NCBI RefSeq assembly: GCF_023015625.1
Contig: NZ_JALKAH010000005.1
Span: forward strand, 496,001-560,000
Direction: 5' to 3'
Source of the DNA: Yoonia sp. F2084L
GTDB lineage: Bacteria > Pseudomonadota > Alphaproteobacteria > Rhodobacterales > Rhodobacteraceae
DNA: 64,000 nt
Part shown: piece after piece, positions 53,419 through 61,784 of the stretch
How positions within the stretch are numbered: the stretch's first letter is position 1
Layout of the letters: the number at the start of each line of letters is the position of its first letter
Made by a program: the position numbers and the translations under genes
The notes under the pieces: model-generated
Told to the model about the DNA's origin: nothing
Database searches by the model: none
Seen by the model: the letters and a program-made list of their open reading frames with translations, nothing else

Positions 53419-54654
53419 ATGAGCAAACCGCCCGGATACCTACGCTTCATCCGCGAGAATATCCCGTTCCTTGCAACGGGCGCGCTGCTGTCGTTTTTGT
53501 CCAGCTTCGGGCAAACCTTTTTCATTTCCATCTTCGGCGGTGAAATCCGCGAAGCTTACGGGCTGTCCAACGGCGATTGGGGGCTGATCTACATGATCGG
53601 CACCGGGGCCTCTGCGGTTTTGATGGTTTTCGCAGGTGGATTGGCAGACCGGTTTCGGGTCCGCACCCTTGGGATCGTCGTGATTTTGATGCTGGCCTCG
53701 GCCTGCCTGTTCATGGCGTTCAACGCAGTGGCGGCTTTGCTACCCTTCGTAATCTTCGCACTGCGTTTCACCGGTCAGGGTATGACAAGCCACGTTGCGA
53801 CAGTCGCCATGGCGCGGTGGTTCATCGCAACGCGGGGGCGGGCATTGGCCGTCGCATCGTTTGGGTTCATGTTGGGCGAAGCGACACTACCGCTCACAAT
53901 GGTCTGGCTGAAATCCATGATTGATTGGCGCACCCTATGGGTTTGCTTTGCAGTGTTTTGCGTCGTGGCGTGCTTTGTCCTGTATCGTCTTTTGCGCTTG
54001 GAACGCACACCGCAGTCAATGGCGGACACCACGCAATCAACTGGCATGGGTGGCAAGCATTGGACACGGGGCGATGCGCTGCGACACCCGCTGTTCTGGG
54101 CGATGATCCCTGCGGTGATGTCTTTTTCTGGGTTTGGCACGGCGTTCTGGTTTCATCAGGTGCATTTTGCCGAAATCAAAGGCTGGTCGCATTTGGCGCT
54201 GGTGTCGGTGTTCCCGCTTGGCACCTTAGCCTTGTCGCTGTCCGTCATCGCGTACGGTTGGGCGATTGACCGGTTCGGGGCTGCGCGACTGCTACCGGTC
54301 TACCTGATCCCTTTGATCGCGGCATTTATCCTGCATTGGTACGCACCGTCGTTATGGTGGACCGCATTGGCTGTCGTTCTGATGGGCACGGCGGGCGGCG
54401 GGCAAGCCACGCTGCTGAATGCCTGCTGGGCAGAATTTTACGGAACCAAGCATATTGGTGCGATCAAATCAGCGGCGGCGGCGTTGATGGTGCTGGGCTC
54501 TGCCATTGGACCGGGGCTAAGCGGGTGGTTGATCGACATTGGCGTGGGTTTCGAAGTGCAACAGTTGGGCTATGCAGCGGTGTTCGCTTTCGCAGCCTTG
54601 ATCCTGATTATCCCCACACGGAATGCACGAAACGTGCTATCGGCTTCGGCGTAG
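53419..54654 (+). CDS. Major facilitator superfamily transporter
   Basis: 411 residues from the ATG at 53419 (MSKPPGYLRFIRENIPFL), about 12 transmembrane helices. The MFS motif between helices 2 and 3 reads GGLADRFRVRTLG. The overall type resembles the nitrate/oxalate-like and monocarboxylate MFS branches, and no substrate residues can be named. The 3' end overlaps the convergent smr gene by 18 nt. The frame upstream of the chosen start overlaps the small membrane protein gene. Confidence 0.85.
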   Translation: MSKPPGYLRFIRENIPFLATGALLSFLSSFGQTFFISIFGGEIREAYGLSNGDWGLIYMIGTGASAVLMVFAGGLADRFRVRTLGIVVILMLASACLFMAFNAVAALLPFVIFALRFTGQGMTSHVATVAMARWFIATRGRALAVASFGFMLGEATLPLTMVWLKSMIDWRTLWVCFAVFCVVACFVLYRLLRLERTPQSMADTTQSTGMGGKHWTRGDALRHPLFWAMIPAVMSFSGFGTAFWFHQVHFAEIKGWSHLALVSVFPLGTLALSLSVIAYGWAIDRFGAARLLPVYLIPLIAAFILHWYAPSLWWTALAVVLMGTAGGGQATLLNACWAEFYGTKHIGAIKSAAAALMVLGSAIGPGLSGWLIDIGVGFEVQQLGYAAVFAFAALILIIPTRNARNVLSASA

Positions 54655-55227
54655 GTAAATGTAATACGCGCCATGTCCGCCGTGCTTCAAATGTGCTGGT
54701 GTGACCTGCAAAATGACGTGGGATAACGGCGGCAAGGCCAACCACTGTGGCACTTGATGACGCAGAACCCCATATCGCGTCGGGATCGGTCCGCCATTAT
54801 CACGATCTTTGCCTTTGCCAGTGATCACCAGCACAAGACGGCGACCCATGGATTGCGACCCAAGGATAAAGGACACCAGTTCAGGGTGCGCTTGCGCCAC
54901 AGTCATCCCATGCAAATCAATCCGGGCCTCAGGTTTGAGCTTCCCACGCTTCATTTTGCCAAAGGACTTGCTGTCCATGTTCACCGGGGCTGCCGCCAGC
55001 CGATCCACAAGCGGACGCATGACATCGTGGCCGCGCCCGGTATTTGCCTTTTGACCAACACGAAAGTCAGGAACTGATTCCCGAGGCATCATCGGCTTTT
55101 TCGGTTTGGGGGCTGGTGTCACATTAGGTGCGGATGCTTCGCGCGTGGGATGCAAAGGCGTTGCCCGTTCAGCAACCCGATCCCACAAGGCACGTTCGTC
55201 GGCGGACAGGTGACGCGGCTTACGCAT
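54637..55227 (-). CDS. Smr-domain endonuclease-like protein
   Basis: 196 residues: a basic, proline-rich N-terminal half and a C-terminal Smr domain with IDLHGMTVAQAHPEL, VLVITGKGKDR and LKHGGHGAYYIYLRR, the LDxHG and TGxG signatures. Smr domains (MutS2 C-terminus, SmrA/YdaL) nick DNA or cleave RNA; the role of this stand-alone form is not settled. Its start overlaps the mltA stop (TGATG), in the conserved order tim44-mltA-smr. Confidence 0.9.
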   Translation of the reverse strand: MRKPRHLSADERALWDRVAERATPLHPTREASAPNVTPAPKPKKPMMPRESVPDFRVGQKANTGRGHDVMRPLVDRLAAAPVNMDSKSFGKMKRGKLKPEARIDLHGMTVAQAHPELVSFILGSQSMGRRLVLVITGKGKDRDNGGPIPTRYGVLRHQVPQWLALPPLSHVILQVTPAHLKHGGHGAYYIYLRRSR

Positions 55228-56258
55228 CAGCGGTTTGCGATCACAACGCGATGGGCCATCGTCGCCGGCATCAAAACAACCATACGCCCGCCATCCTTGA
55301 TTTTTCCGGCCTCCAGACCTGCCTCGGCCCCGGTGCCAAAGAAGATATCTGCACGCTGCGCGCCTTTGATCGCAGATCCGGTATCTTGCGCGACCATTAA
55401 GCGGTTCATTGGGGTGGCACCGTCTTTTTCAATCCAGACCGGCGCACCAAGCGTGACATATTCAGGATCAACCGCAACCGTGCGCCCTTGCGTGATCGAA
55501 CGGTTCATCGCACCAAGCGGGCCGCGGTCTGCGGGAACTTCGCTGACTTCGCGAAAGAAAACATAGCTTTCGTTTTCCCACAAAAGTTCACGGCCTTGCT
55601 TGCGGTTTTTGCGTACCCAATTGCGGATCACGGCGGCAGAGACCTGATGAGGTTCAAAAACCCCGCGATCCACCAGTGCCATCCCAACGGACGAATAATT
55701 GCGGCCATTCTTGCCGCCATATCCGACACGCATCATGCTGCCATCAGGCAGGCTGATCCGACCGGAACCCTGAACCTGCAAAAAGAACAGATCAACGGGA
55801 TCAGTCAGCCAGGCCAGTTCAAGCCCGCGCCCCACTAAAGGCCGATCTTCATCAATTTCGCGACGGGTAAAATACGGCTCGCCACGCACAAGATCATCAG
55901 GGACGCCATAGATAGGATATTGATACGCATCCCCGCGTTCACGCGAACCGGGCAGTTGCGGTTCGAAATAGCCGGTGAATAACATCGGCTCGCCGTCTTC
56001 GATCAAGACAGGGCGAAAGAACTTTTCGAAGAAACCGCGCGGTTCGGGGTTGGTTTTTGCAAACTCACACAGAACCGCCCATTGCCGGTCGTCCAGATCG
56101 CGGCAGGTATTGGTGAAAACGTCGAAGGCGGCTCGATGATCATCATCCTGCCACCCGCGCAATTCATCGAACGTCAGTTGGGTATATGTGGGTTCGGCCA
56201 TCGCGCCACCTGCGAGTGTCAGTGAAATGCCAAGCCGCCAAACCCAGTCTGTGATCAT
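55227..56258 (-). CDS. mltA: MltA, membrane-bound lytic murein transglycosylase A
   Basis: 343 residues from the ATG at 56258, in an ATGA overlap with the upstream gene. A signal peptide (VWRLGISLTLAGGAMA) precedes the MltA domain (LFTGYFEPQLPGSRERGDAYQYPIYGVP) and the C-terminal 3D domain (MVAQDTGSAIKGAQRADIFFG) whose Asp residues include the catalytic acid. It cleaves peptidoglycan between MurNAc and GlcNAc to give 1,6-anhydroMurNAc. No lipobox is evident, so the protein may be soluble periplasmic. Confidence 0.93.
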   Translation of the reverse strand: MITDWVWRLGISLTLAGGAMAEPTYTQLTFDELRGWQDDDHRAAFDVFTNTCRDLDDRQWAVLCEFAKTNPEPRGFFEKFFRPVLIEDGEPMLFTGYFEPQLPGSRERGDAYQYPIYGVPDDLVRGEPYFTRREIDEDRPLVGRGLELAWLTDPVDLFFLQVQGSGRISLPDGSMMRVGYGGKNGRNYSSVGMALVDRGVFEPHQVSAAVIRNWVRKNRKQGRELLWENESYVFFREVSEVPADRGPLGAMNRSITQGRTVAVDPEYVTLGAPVWIEKDGATPMNRLMVAQDTGSAIKGAQRADIFFGTGAEAGLEAGKIKDGGRMVVLMPATMAHRVVIANR

Positions 56259-56917
56259 TCGCCAGTGGCAACAAGCCGCCAGTTTGGATCGCCTGCGTCC
56301 ATCTTGCGGGCAAACGTCCATGTGTCCTTCTGGCGCTTGATCTCTGTGTCGCTACCCTCGATGACATCGCCAGCATTGTCGCGAACGATTGATGTCATTT
56401 CGCTCTTAAAGCGGACCGATATTTCGCCTTCTTTTGAAGCTTCATCAAGAACGGCCTCTGTCAGTGTCATATCACTGATCCCGATGAATTTAGCTTCGAT
56501 CGTCAGACCCTGACGCTGGCGTTCGTCAACCACGCCCGCAAAAGCCTCATACACATCTTCGGAAATGAATGGCACAATGCTATCGAGTTCACCGTTCTCG
56601 AATGCCATCAAAATCATCTCATAGGCGCCGCGCGCGCCGCCCAAGAATTCACTGACATTGAAAGACGGATCAAGCCGCTTCATCGCAGCCAATGCTTTGG
56701 CTGAGTCAGAATCTTCGGCGACATGATCCGTGATATCCAGATCGGGACCGCCCTCGATCACATCAAAATCAGGCTTTCCAACACGGCTGGATGGTTCTGG
56801 ACGAGCCACCTGCGGTTTTTCAAAGCCTTCGCGCGTGCCAAGGACGCCGCGCAAACGCAAAATCAAGAACACAGCGATGCCAGCGAGCACCAAAAGCTGA
56901 ATAAGCGAAGAATTCAT
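56255..56917 (-). CDS. Tim44/TimA-domain membrane protein
   Basis: 220 residues from the ATG at 56917 (GAGG 5 nt upstream). One N-terminal membrane anchor (LIQLLVLAGIAVFLILRL), a Pro/Asp-rich linker, and a C-terminal Tim44-like domain (FLGGARGAYEMILMAFENGELDSI ... DPNWRLVATGE). Alphaproteobacterial TimA is the relative of mitochondrial Tim44; its role is uncertain but is linked to envelope protein handling. It is divergent from fxsA-secB, which suits a protein-export neighbourhood. Confidence 0.9.
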   Translation of the reverse strand: MNSSLIQLLVLAGIAVFLILRLRGVLGTREGFEKPQVARPEPSSRVGKPDFDVIEGGPDLDITDHVAEDSDSAKALAAMKRLDPSFNVSEFLGGARGAYEMILMAFENGELDSIVPFISEDVYEAFAGVVDERQRQGLTIEAKFIGISDMTLTEAVLDEASKEGEISVRFKSEMTSIVRDNAGDVIEGSDTEIKRQKDTWTFARKMDAGDPNWRLVATGE

Positions 56918-57028
56918 TGTGACCTCGTATCGGGGAGGGCATGGAAACATGCCCTTTCGCACCTTATGTAGGTCAGGGGTAGGGCCAAGTCCACCTTGCC
57001 CCCGAAACTGTTATGAAAGGCACAGCTT

Positions 57029-57511
57029 ATGTGGCTGCTCTTCGCGTTTATCGCGGTTCCAATGATCGAAATTGCCTTGTTTATCCAGGTTGGTGGATTC
57101 ATTGGGATCTGGTGGACCTTGCTGATCGTTCTACTGACGGCGATCACCGGGTCCTATCTGGTACGTAATCAGGGTTTGCGCGAGATCAGTAACCTACAGC
57201 GGTCTTTCTCAGAGCTTCAGGACCCGACCGAACCCTTGGCGCATGGTGCAATGATCCTGTTCGCGGGCGCGCTTTTGCTCACGCCGGGGTTTTTCACAGA
57301 TATTGTCGGTCTGTCGCTTTTGGTGCCGGGTATTCGGCGCGCGGCTTTTGTCTGGGCCAAATCAAAGGTCAAGGTGCAACGCTTCGAGATGGGCGAAGGG
57401 CCCGCCCAACGCCCACAGCAAACAGGCGACCGGGTGATTGATGGCGATTTTGAAGATGTGACACCACGGAAAAACCGCCCCGAGGGGCCATCCGAGTGGA
57501 CCCGGGATTGA
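57029..57511 (+). CDS. fxsA: FxsA-family membrane protein
   Basis: 160 residues with hydrophobic segments at the start (LLFAFIAVPMIEIALFIQVG), around 28-46 and 75-98 (AMILFAGALLLTPGFFTDIVG, the family's most conserved part), then a hydrophilic tail. FxsA relieves exclusion of phage T7 by F plasmid when overproduced in E. coli; its native role is unknown. It precedes secB by 58 bp, the usual alphaproteobacterial order. Confidence 0.92.
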   Translation: MWLLFAFIAVPMIEIALFIQVGGFIGIWWTLLIVLLTAITGSYLVRNQGLREISNLQRSFSELQDPTEPLAHGAMILFAGALLLTPGFFTDIVGLSLLVPGIRRAAFVWAKSKVKVQRFEMGEGPAQRPQQTGDRVIDGDFEDVTPRKNRPEGPSEWTRD

Positions 57512-57569
57512 GCCTGCGCATCTAGACTGCTAGGAACGCGCGAACCTTATTTAACTGGAGCCCATTCCA

Positions 57570-58073
57570 ATGACCGATACACCTGAAAACGGTGCCGCAG
57601 CCCCAGCGGCCGCCCCCCAGATTACCAGCCGCGTCTTGGCGCAATACATCCGCGATATGTCTTTTGAAAACATCCTCGCGCAGAAGGGTGTGACAGGTGA
57701 TGCGCAACCAGAAATTCAGGTGCAGGTAAACCTTGATGCACGCAAGCGTCAGACGGAAAACCAATACGAAGTCATCACCAAGCTGAACATTACAAGCAAA
57801 ACCAAAGAAAAGGGTGACCCGCTTTTCGTGCTTGAGATCGAATATGCCGGCGTGTTCCACGTTGAAGGTGTGCCGGAAGATCAGATGCACCCTTACCTGT
57901 TGATCGAATGCCCGCGCATTACATTCCCGTTCCTGCGCCGTATCGTCAGTGACGTAACACGCGACGGTGGCTTCCCGCCGCTGAACCTTGAAACTATTGA
58001 TTTCCTTGCACTTTATCGCTCTGAACTGGCGCGACGTACAGAAGCCGAGAAAGCCAAGGAAAAAGCGAACTAG
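57570..58073 (+). CDS. secB: SecB, export chaperone
   Basis: 167 residues. SecB signatures include YIRDMSFENILA and VEGVPEDQMHPYLLIECPRITFPFLRRIVSDVTRDGGFPPL (about 96-136). The tetrameric chaperone keeps preproteins unfolded and hands them to SecA. It would serve Sec-dependent exports such as the secretin encoded in this window. A Lys/Glu-rich tail follows, and the gene converges on dnaQ with 2 nt between. Confidence 0.96.
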   Translation: MTDTPENGAAAPAAAPQITSRVLAQYIRDMSFENILAQKGVTGDAQPEIQVQVNLDARKRQTENQYEVITKLNITSKTKEKGDPLFVLEIEYAGVFHVEGVPEDQMHPYLLIECPRITFPFLRRIVSDVTRDGGFPPLNLETIDFLALYRSELARRTEAEKAKEKAN

Positions 58074-58075
58074 GC

Positions 58076-58807
58076 CTAAGCCCCGTTTTTCCAAAGTCCG
58101 CCGTCGCCCAACTGTTCCACAAAGGCAGCATGGGCGGCGGCTTCTTCTTTTGTAAGCTTGGGTGCAAGCGGCTGAGGCCGCGCCGTTGGTCGCCACTCAT
58201 CGGATTGACCGCCTGCAGACTGGTTTCGCGTATCCGCAGCCAAAGCAAAATCCGGCTGACGCCCGCCAATCAGTTCCAGATACACTTCCGCCAGAATTTC
58301 ACTATCCAACAAGGCCCCGTGCAAAGTGCGCGAGCTGTTGTCGATCGCAAAGCGGCGGCAGAGCGCATCAAGGGACGCAGGCGAACCCGGGAATTTGCGG
58401 CGCGCGATCGCCAAGGTATCAAGAGCCTGATCCATCGGCAGCAATGGGCGGTTCAGCCAGCCAAGCTCAGCGTTCAAAAACTTCATATCAAAGGCCGCGT
58501 TGTGGATCACCAGCTTGGCATCACCAATGAAATCCACGAAGTCCTGTGCGATATCTTTGAACAAGGGTTTGTCGCGCAGCGTTTCCTGACCCGGTTTTGG
58601 TTGTTGCGGGGGCTCAAGCAAATCGGGGCCTATGCCGTGCACGCCAAAGGCCTCAGCAGGCATGGACCTTTGTGGGTTAATGTACTGGTGATATGTGCGT
58701 CCAGTCGGCACATGCCCCATCAGTTCAACCGCACCGATTTCGACAATGCGGTCGCCTTCGCTTGGCTCAAAACCTGTGGTTTCCGTATCAAGTACGATTT
58801 CACGCAT
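58076..58807 (-). CDS. dnaQ: DNA polymerase III epsilon subunit (3'-5' proofreading exonuclease)
   Basis: 243 residues. DEDDh exonuclease with ExoI LDTETTGFEP (Asp7, Glu9), ExoII HNAAFDMKFLNAE and ExoIII HGALLDSEILAEVY with catalytic His. The C-terminal tail (KLTKEEAAAHAAFVEQLG) would bind the polymerase alpha subunit. It overlaps the coaE end by 8 nt and is last in the leftward maf-aroE-coaE-dnaQ operon. Confidence 0.96.
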   Translation of the reverse strand: MREIVLDTETTGFEPSEGDRIVEIGAVELMGHVPTGRTYHQYINPQRSMPAEAFGVHGIGPDLLEPPQQPKPGQETLRDKPLFKDIAQDFVDFIGDAKLVIHNAAFDMKFLNAELGWLNRPLLPMDQALDTLAIARRKFPGSPASLDALCRRFAIDNSSRTLHGALLDSEILAEVYLELIGGRQPDFALAADTRNQSAGGQSDEWRPTARPQPLAPKLTKEEAAAHAAFVEQLGDGGLWKNGA

Positions 58808-59390
58808 CTGTTTGCCCTTTAAGTTCTGCGATCAGTTTTCGCACAGCGGCTCGGGTATCGTCTAGGGTCAGCGTTTCGATGATATGATCCGCCGCAGCGC
58901 GTTTTTCAGCGTCTGGCATTTGACGGGCAAGAATGCGTTCAAATTGATCGGTAGTCATGCCGGGTCGTGCCATGACCCGCGCCTTTTGTACTTCAGCAGG
59001 AACGGTCACGACCAAAACAGATGAAAGCCAGTCTTGCGCGCTGGTTTCAAACAAAAGGGGGATATCGAAAACGACAAGAGGATCGTTATGCGTGGCGATG
59101 AAAGCTGCACGGTGCTGTGCGACAAGGGGATGCACGATCTCTTCCAGTTTACTCATGACGCTGAGGTCTTCAGAGATCATTTTCTTGAGAATATCACGGC
59201 TGACTTGCCCATCAATAACCGCGTCGGGTAAAACCGCCTGGATTTTGGGGACAGCAGCGCCGCCTTTCGCATAGAGCGCGTGAACAGCTGCATCCGCGTC
59301 CCAAACCGGGATACCCTCATCGCGAAACATTTGGGCAGTTGTAGATTTTCCCATCCCGATGGACCCGGTCAATCCCAACAAATGCGTCAT
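58800..59390 (-). CDS. coaE: Dephospho-CoA kinase
   Basis: 196 residues with P-loop GLTGSIGMGKSTTAQMF, the CoA-substrate motif VWDADAAVHALY and the lid region ARPGMTTDQFERILARQMPDAEK. It phosphorylates the 3'-hydroxyl of dephospho-CoA, the last step of coenzyme A synthesis. It overlaps aroE by 4 nt. Confidence 0.96.
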   Translation of the reverse strand: MTHLLGLTGSIGMGKSTTAQMFRDEGIPVWDADAAVHALYAKGGAAVPKIQAVLPDAVIDGQVSRDILKKMISEDLSVMSKLEEIVHPLVAQHRAAFIATHNDPLVVFDIPLLFETSAQDWLSSVLVVTVPAEVQKARVMARPGMTTDQFERILARQMPDAEKRAAADHIIETLTLDDTRAAVRKLIAELKGQTDA

Positions 59391-60214
59391 GCGAGCACGG
59401 CTGCCCGTGTGGCGTCATCGACATCGGGTCGTTGACCGAACCAACGCTCGAACCCTGGAACACCCTGATGCAAAAGCATGCCAAGACCATCGACGGTTAT
59501 GCAACCTTTGCCGGCAGCAGCGTCCAAAAATGGGGTGCGAAGTGGGTTGTAAACGATATCAGTTACAACCGCCTCTGGCCGCAATGCATCAAGCGGCACT
59601 TTGAATTCCTGCGCACCTACCATGCCAAGGGATGTCGTATTGATGACCGTGTTTGCATCTTCCAGCATCTGATCTGCCTGCACCCAGTCTACCACGCGGA
59701 CCCGCGCGCCAAAATCAGCGCGGAGCGCTTCGGCTTTGGGGCGGGTTCGGTTTGATATGATGATTTCAGGAACACCGGCGTCAGCGAGGGCCACGATAAT
59801 CGCGCGTGCCGCACCGCCTGCACCAAAAATGGCCGCAGGGCCGGCCTTCGGATCCCAATCTGGCGCCCCTTGGCGCAGATTAGCCATGAAACCGTAACCG
59901 TCTGTGTTATCAGCAAAAATACGGCCATCATCCTTGAATATCAAAGTATTCGCGGCCCCAATCAGTGTTGCGCGATCAGTAATCTGATCAGCAAACTGCA
60001 TAACACTGATTTTATGCGGCAGGGTCACATTCAACCCGATGAACCCCTTCTTGGGTAAATCCCGGAGCGTTTTTTCAAGCGCGTCTTCTGTCACTTTGAG
60101 AGCCGTGTATTCGCCCTCTATGCCGTAGCGGTTCAGCCAATAGCTGTGAAGTTTCGGCGATAGGGAATGGCTGATCGGGTTTCCGATCACACCGGCGCGG
60201 GGCAGACTTGTCAT
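59387..60214 (-). CDS. aroE: Shikimate dehydrogenase
   Basis: 275 residues. The substrate-binding N-terminal motif is GNPISHSLSPKLHSYW, the catalytic Lys/Asp are in NVTLPHKISVM and NTDGYGFMANL, and the NADP site reads IFGAGGAARAIIVAL with SNRTRPKA. It reduces 3-dehydroshikimate in aromatic amino acid synthesis. It overlaps both maf and coaE by 4 nt. Confidence 0.96.
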   Translation of the reverse strand: MTSLPRAGVIGNPISHSLSPKLHSYWLNRYGIEGEYTALKVTEDALEKTLRDLPKKGFIGLNVTLPHKISVMQFADQITDRATLIGAANTLIFKDDGRIFADNTDGYGFMANLRQGAPDWDPKAGPAAIFGAGGAARAIIVALADAGVPEIIISNRTRPKAEALRADFGARVRVVDWVQADQMLEDANTVINTTSLGMVGAQEFKVPLDALRPEAVVTDIVYNPLRTPFLDAAAGKGCITVDGLGMLLHQGVPGFERWFGQRPDVDDATRAAVLA

Positions 60215-60810
60215 GCAGGCAATGTTCCGCGAAGCGTGAGGTATGACAAGAGTTCCAAGAGCGGCAAGCCCAGAACGTTGAAATAATCTCCCTCAATGCG
60301 TGTAAAAAGTCGCACTCCTTCTTCCTCGAGCTTATAGGCGCCGACAGAATGCTGAATGCTATCCCAGTTGCGATCGACATAATCCATCAGATAGCTGTCC
60401 GATGCGTCGCGCATTGCAAGATGCACAATCCCCACATGACGCCAGAGCGGTTTGCCTTCGCCGTAGATCACTGTTGCGGACAGTAGTTGGTGCTTTTGAC
60501 CGCGTAGAGCCTTGAGTTGCGACAAGGCATGTTCTGGTGAATTCGGTTTAGTGAAAATGTCCGAACCAAGCGCCAGAACTTGATCGCAACCGATAACCAA
60601 TGCTTCTGGATGTCGGGCGGCCGCACGCTGGGCTTTCAATTCTGCAAGCGTGTCGGCAATATCACGCGGCGACGCTTGTTCGGCCTGAAGCGAGGCACGC
60701 ACGGCATCTTCATCAACGCGGGCCACCGAGACATTGAAGTGCACGCCTGCATTTTGCAAGAGTTGGGCCCGTATCTGGGACCCGGAAGCGAGGATGATCT
60801 GTTCGCGCAT
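60211..60810 (-). CDS. maf: Maf-family nucleotide pyrophosphatase
   Basis: 199 residues starting MREQIILASGSQIRAQLLQNAGV, the Maf N-terminal phosphate loop, with VIGCDQVLALG and YLMDYVDRNWDSIQHSVGAYKLEEEGV later. Maf proteins hydrolyse non-canonical or specific nucleoside triphosphates. It is the first gene left of the predicted replication origin; a perfect DnaA box overlaps its start codon by one base, which hints that DnaA could affect its transcription. Confidence 0.93.
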   Translation of the reverse strand: MREQIILASGSQIRAQLLQNAGVHFNVSVARVDEDAVRASLQAEQASPRDIADTLAELKAQRAAARHPEALVIGCDQVLALGSDIFTKPNSPEHALSQLKALRGQKHQLLSATVIYGEGKPLWRHVGIVHLAMRDASDSYLMDYVDRNWDSIQHSVGAYKLEEEGVRLFTRIEGDYFNVLGLPLLELLSYLTLRGTLPA

Positions 60811-60818
60811 GTGGATAA
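60810..60818 (-). promoter_or_regulatory. Perfect DnaA box (TTATCCACA on the minus strand)
   Basis: TGTGGATAA on the plus strand is an exact match to the consensus DnaA box. It is at the left edge of the predicted origin and abuts the maf start codon. Confidence 0.8.
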
Positions 60819-61214
60819 CCTTTTGGACAAACCCTGTGTCGCAGGGCGGGCATTTTTGGGCATATCTAGCACGGTCGGGAAGATGGAGGAGAACTTTGAT
60901 CTCTCAGGGGTCGTCAGCTGGAATTTTCCACGGTGGGTATGGATAAGTTGCCACTGTGGAGGAATCGAGTGATGTGACGAGTCAAGAGACCGACAGGCAG
61001 AAAGTCATACTAAATGGATACGTTTAAAACTTTGCTTTATAATGATAAATTCTATTTCGACGACTACCAGATGTGCATAGCCAAAAAGAGCGCCGGGGGA
61101 TAAGTCTGAGGATCAATAAACAACCCACAGAAAATCGCATGACAAACAACAACAACATCTTTTCTTTCCTTCTATATTTATTAAGGAAGTAAGAAGCCAA
61201 GAGAGCAGGACAGC
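60811..61214. other. oriC: Predicted chromosomal replication origin (oriC)
   Basis: 404 bp without a gene, between leftward maf and rightward hemJ. It holds one exact DnaA box at its left edge, a one-mismatch box (60938-60946) and two-mismatch boxes near 60924, 60955, 61071 and 61096; two GANTC sites of the CcrM methylase type (60962-60966, 60979-60983); an AT-rich stretch around 61001-61058; and a second AT-rich stretch with inverted repeat TTCCTT/AAGGAA (61167-61189). Gene order on both sides (maf-aroE-coaE-dnaQ-secB-fxsA and hemJ-rho-mnmE) matches the two flanks of the Caulobacter crescentus origin. Transcription runs away from the region on both sides. Confidence 0.78.
60938..60946 (-). 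promoter_or_regulatory. Near-consensus DnaA box (TTATCCATA)
   Basis: TATGGATAA on the plus strand, one mismatch to the consensus in its outer part, 120 bp from the perfect box and in the same orientation. It lies 14 bp from the degenerate TTTTCCACG (60924-60932) on the other strand. Confidence 0.55.
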
Positions 61215-61664
61215 ATGATCGGTTTTCTAGATAGTTTTTATCCATGGATCAAAGCGATACATATCATGGCAGTGATTGCATGGATGGCTGGCCTGTTCTA
61301 TTTGCCACGGCTGTTTGTCTACCATGCCGAGCGGGCCAAAGTTGGGTCTGAGTTGGATCAGACTTTTCAGGTCATGGAAGAAAGATTGTTGAGGGTGATC
61401 ATGAACCCGGCGATGATCGTGGCTTGGGTGGCTGGCCTGATCATGATTGGATTGGGTGCCTTTGATTGGAGTGCTGCGTGGTCCTGGATCAAGATCGTGT
61501 CAGTGATTGCGATGACTGGGGCGCATGGTTGGATGAGTGCGCGACGCAAAGAATTTGCGGCAGGTCAGAATACGCGGACTGGGCGGACCTATCGGTTGTT
61601 CAATGAAGTACCGACGGTTCTGATGTTACTCATTGTTATCGCGGTTGTGGTGCGGCCATTCTGA
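61215..61664 (+). CDS. hemJ: HemJ, protoporphyrinogen IX oxidase
   Basis: 149 residues with four or five transmembrane helices. HemJ signatures are KAIHIMAVIAWMAGLFYLPRLFVYH, with the essential first-helix His, and the C-terminal RLFNEVPTVLML. It oxidises protoporphyrinogen IX to protoporphyrin IX, the common precursor of heme and bacteriochlorophyll, so it supplies BchH in this organism. It is the first gene right of the predicted origin. Confidence 0.93.
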   Translation: MIGFLDSFYPWIKAIHIMAVIAWMAGLFYLPRLFVYHAERAKVGSELDQTFQVMEERLLRVIMNPAMIVAWVAGLIMIGLGAFDWSAAWSWIKIVSVIAMTGAHGWMSARRKEFAAGQNTRTGRTYRLFNEVPTVLMLLIVIAVVVRPF

Positions 61665-61784
61665 GGGTCGATTGACTCTGGCGACAGTCTTGCCTATGTC
61701 TGACCTCGCTTCCCGTCCGGGAAAGTGATTTTCCATTCCGAATAGAAGAAATGCTGGCCCCAATGCTGGCACAAGGATTTATCT

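Noticed and set aside
57522..58196. 224-codon frame opposite secB
   Set aside because: Antisense to secB, whose sequence is unmistakable.
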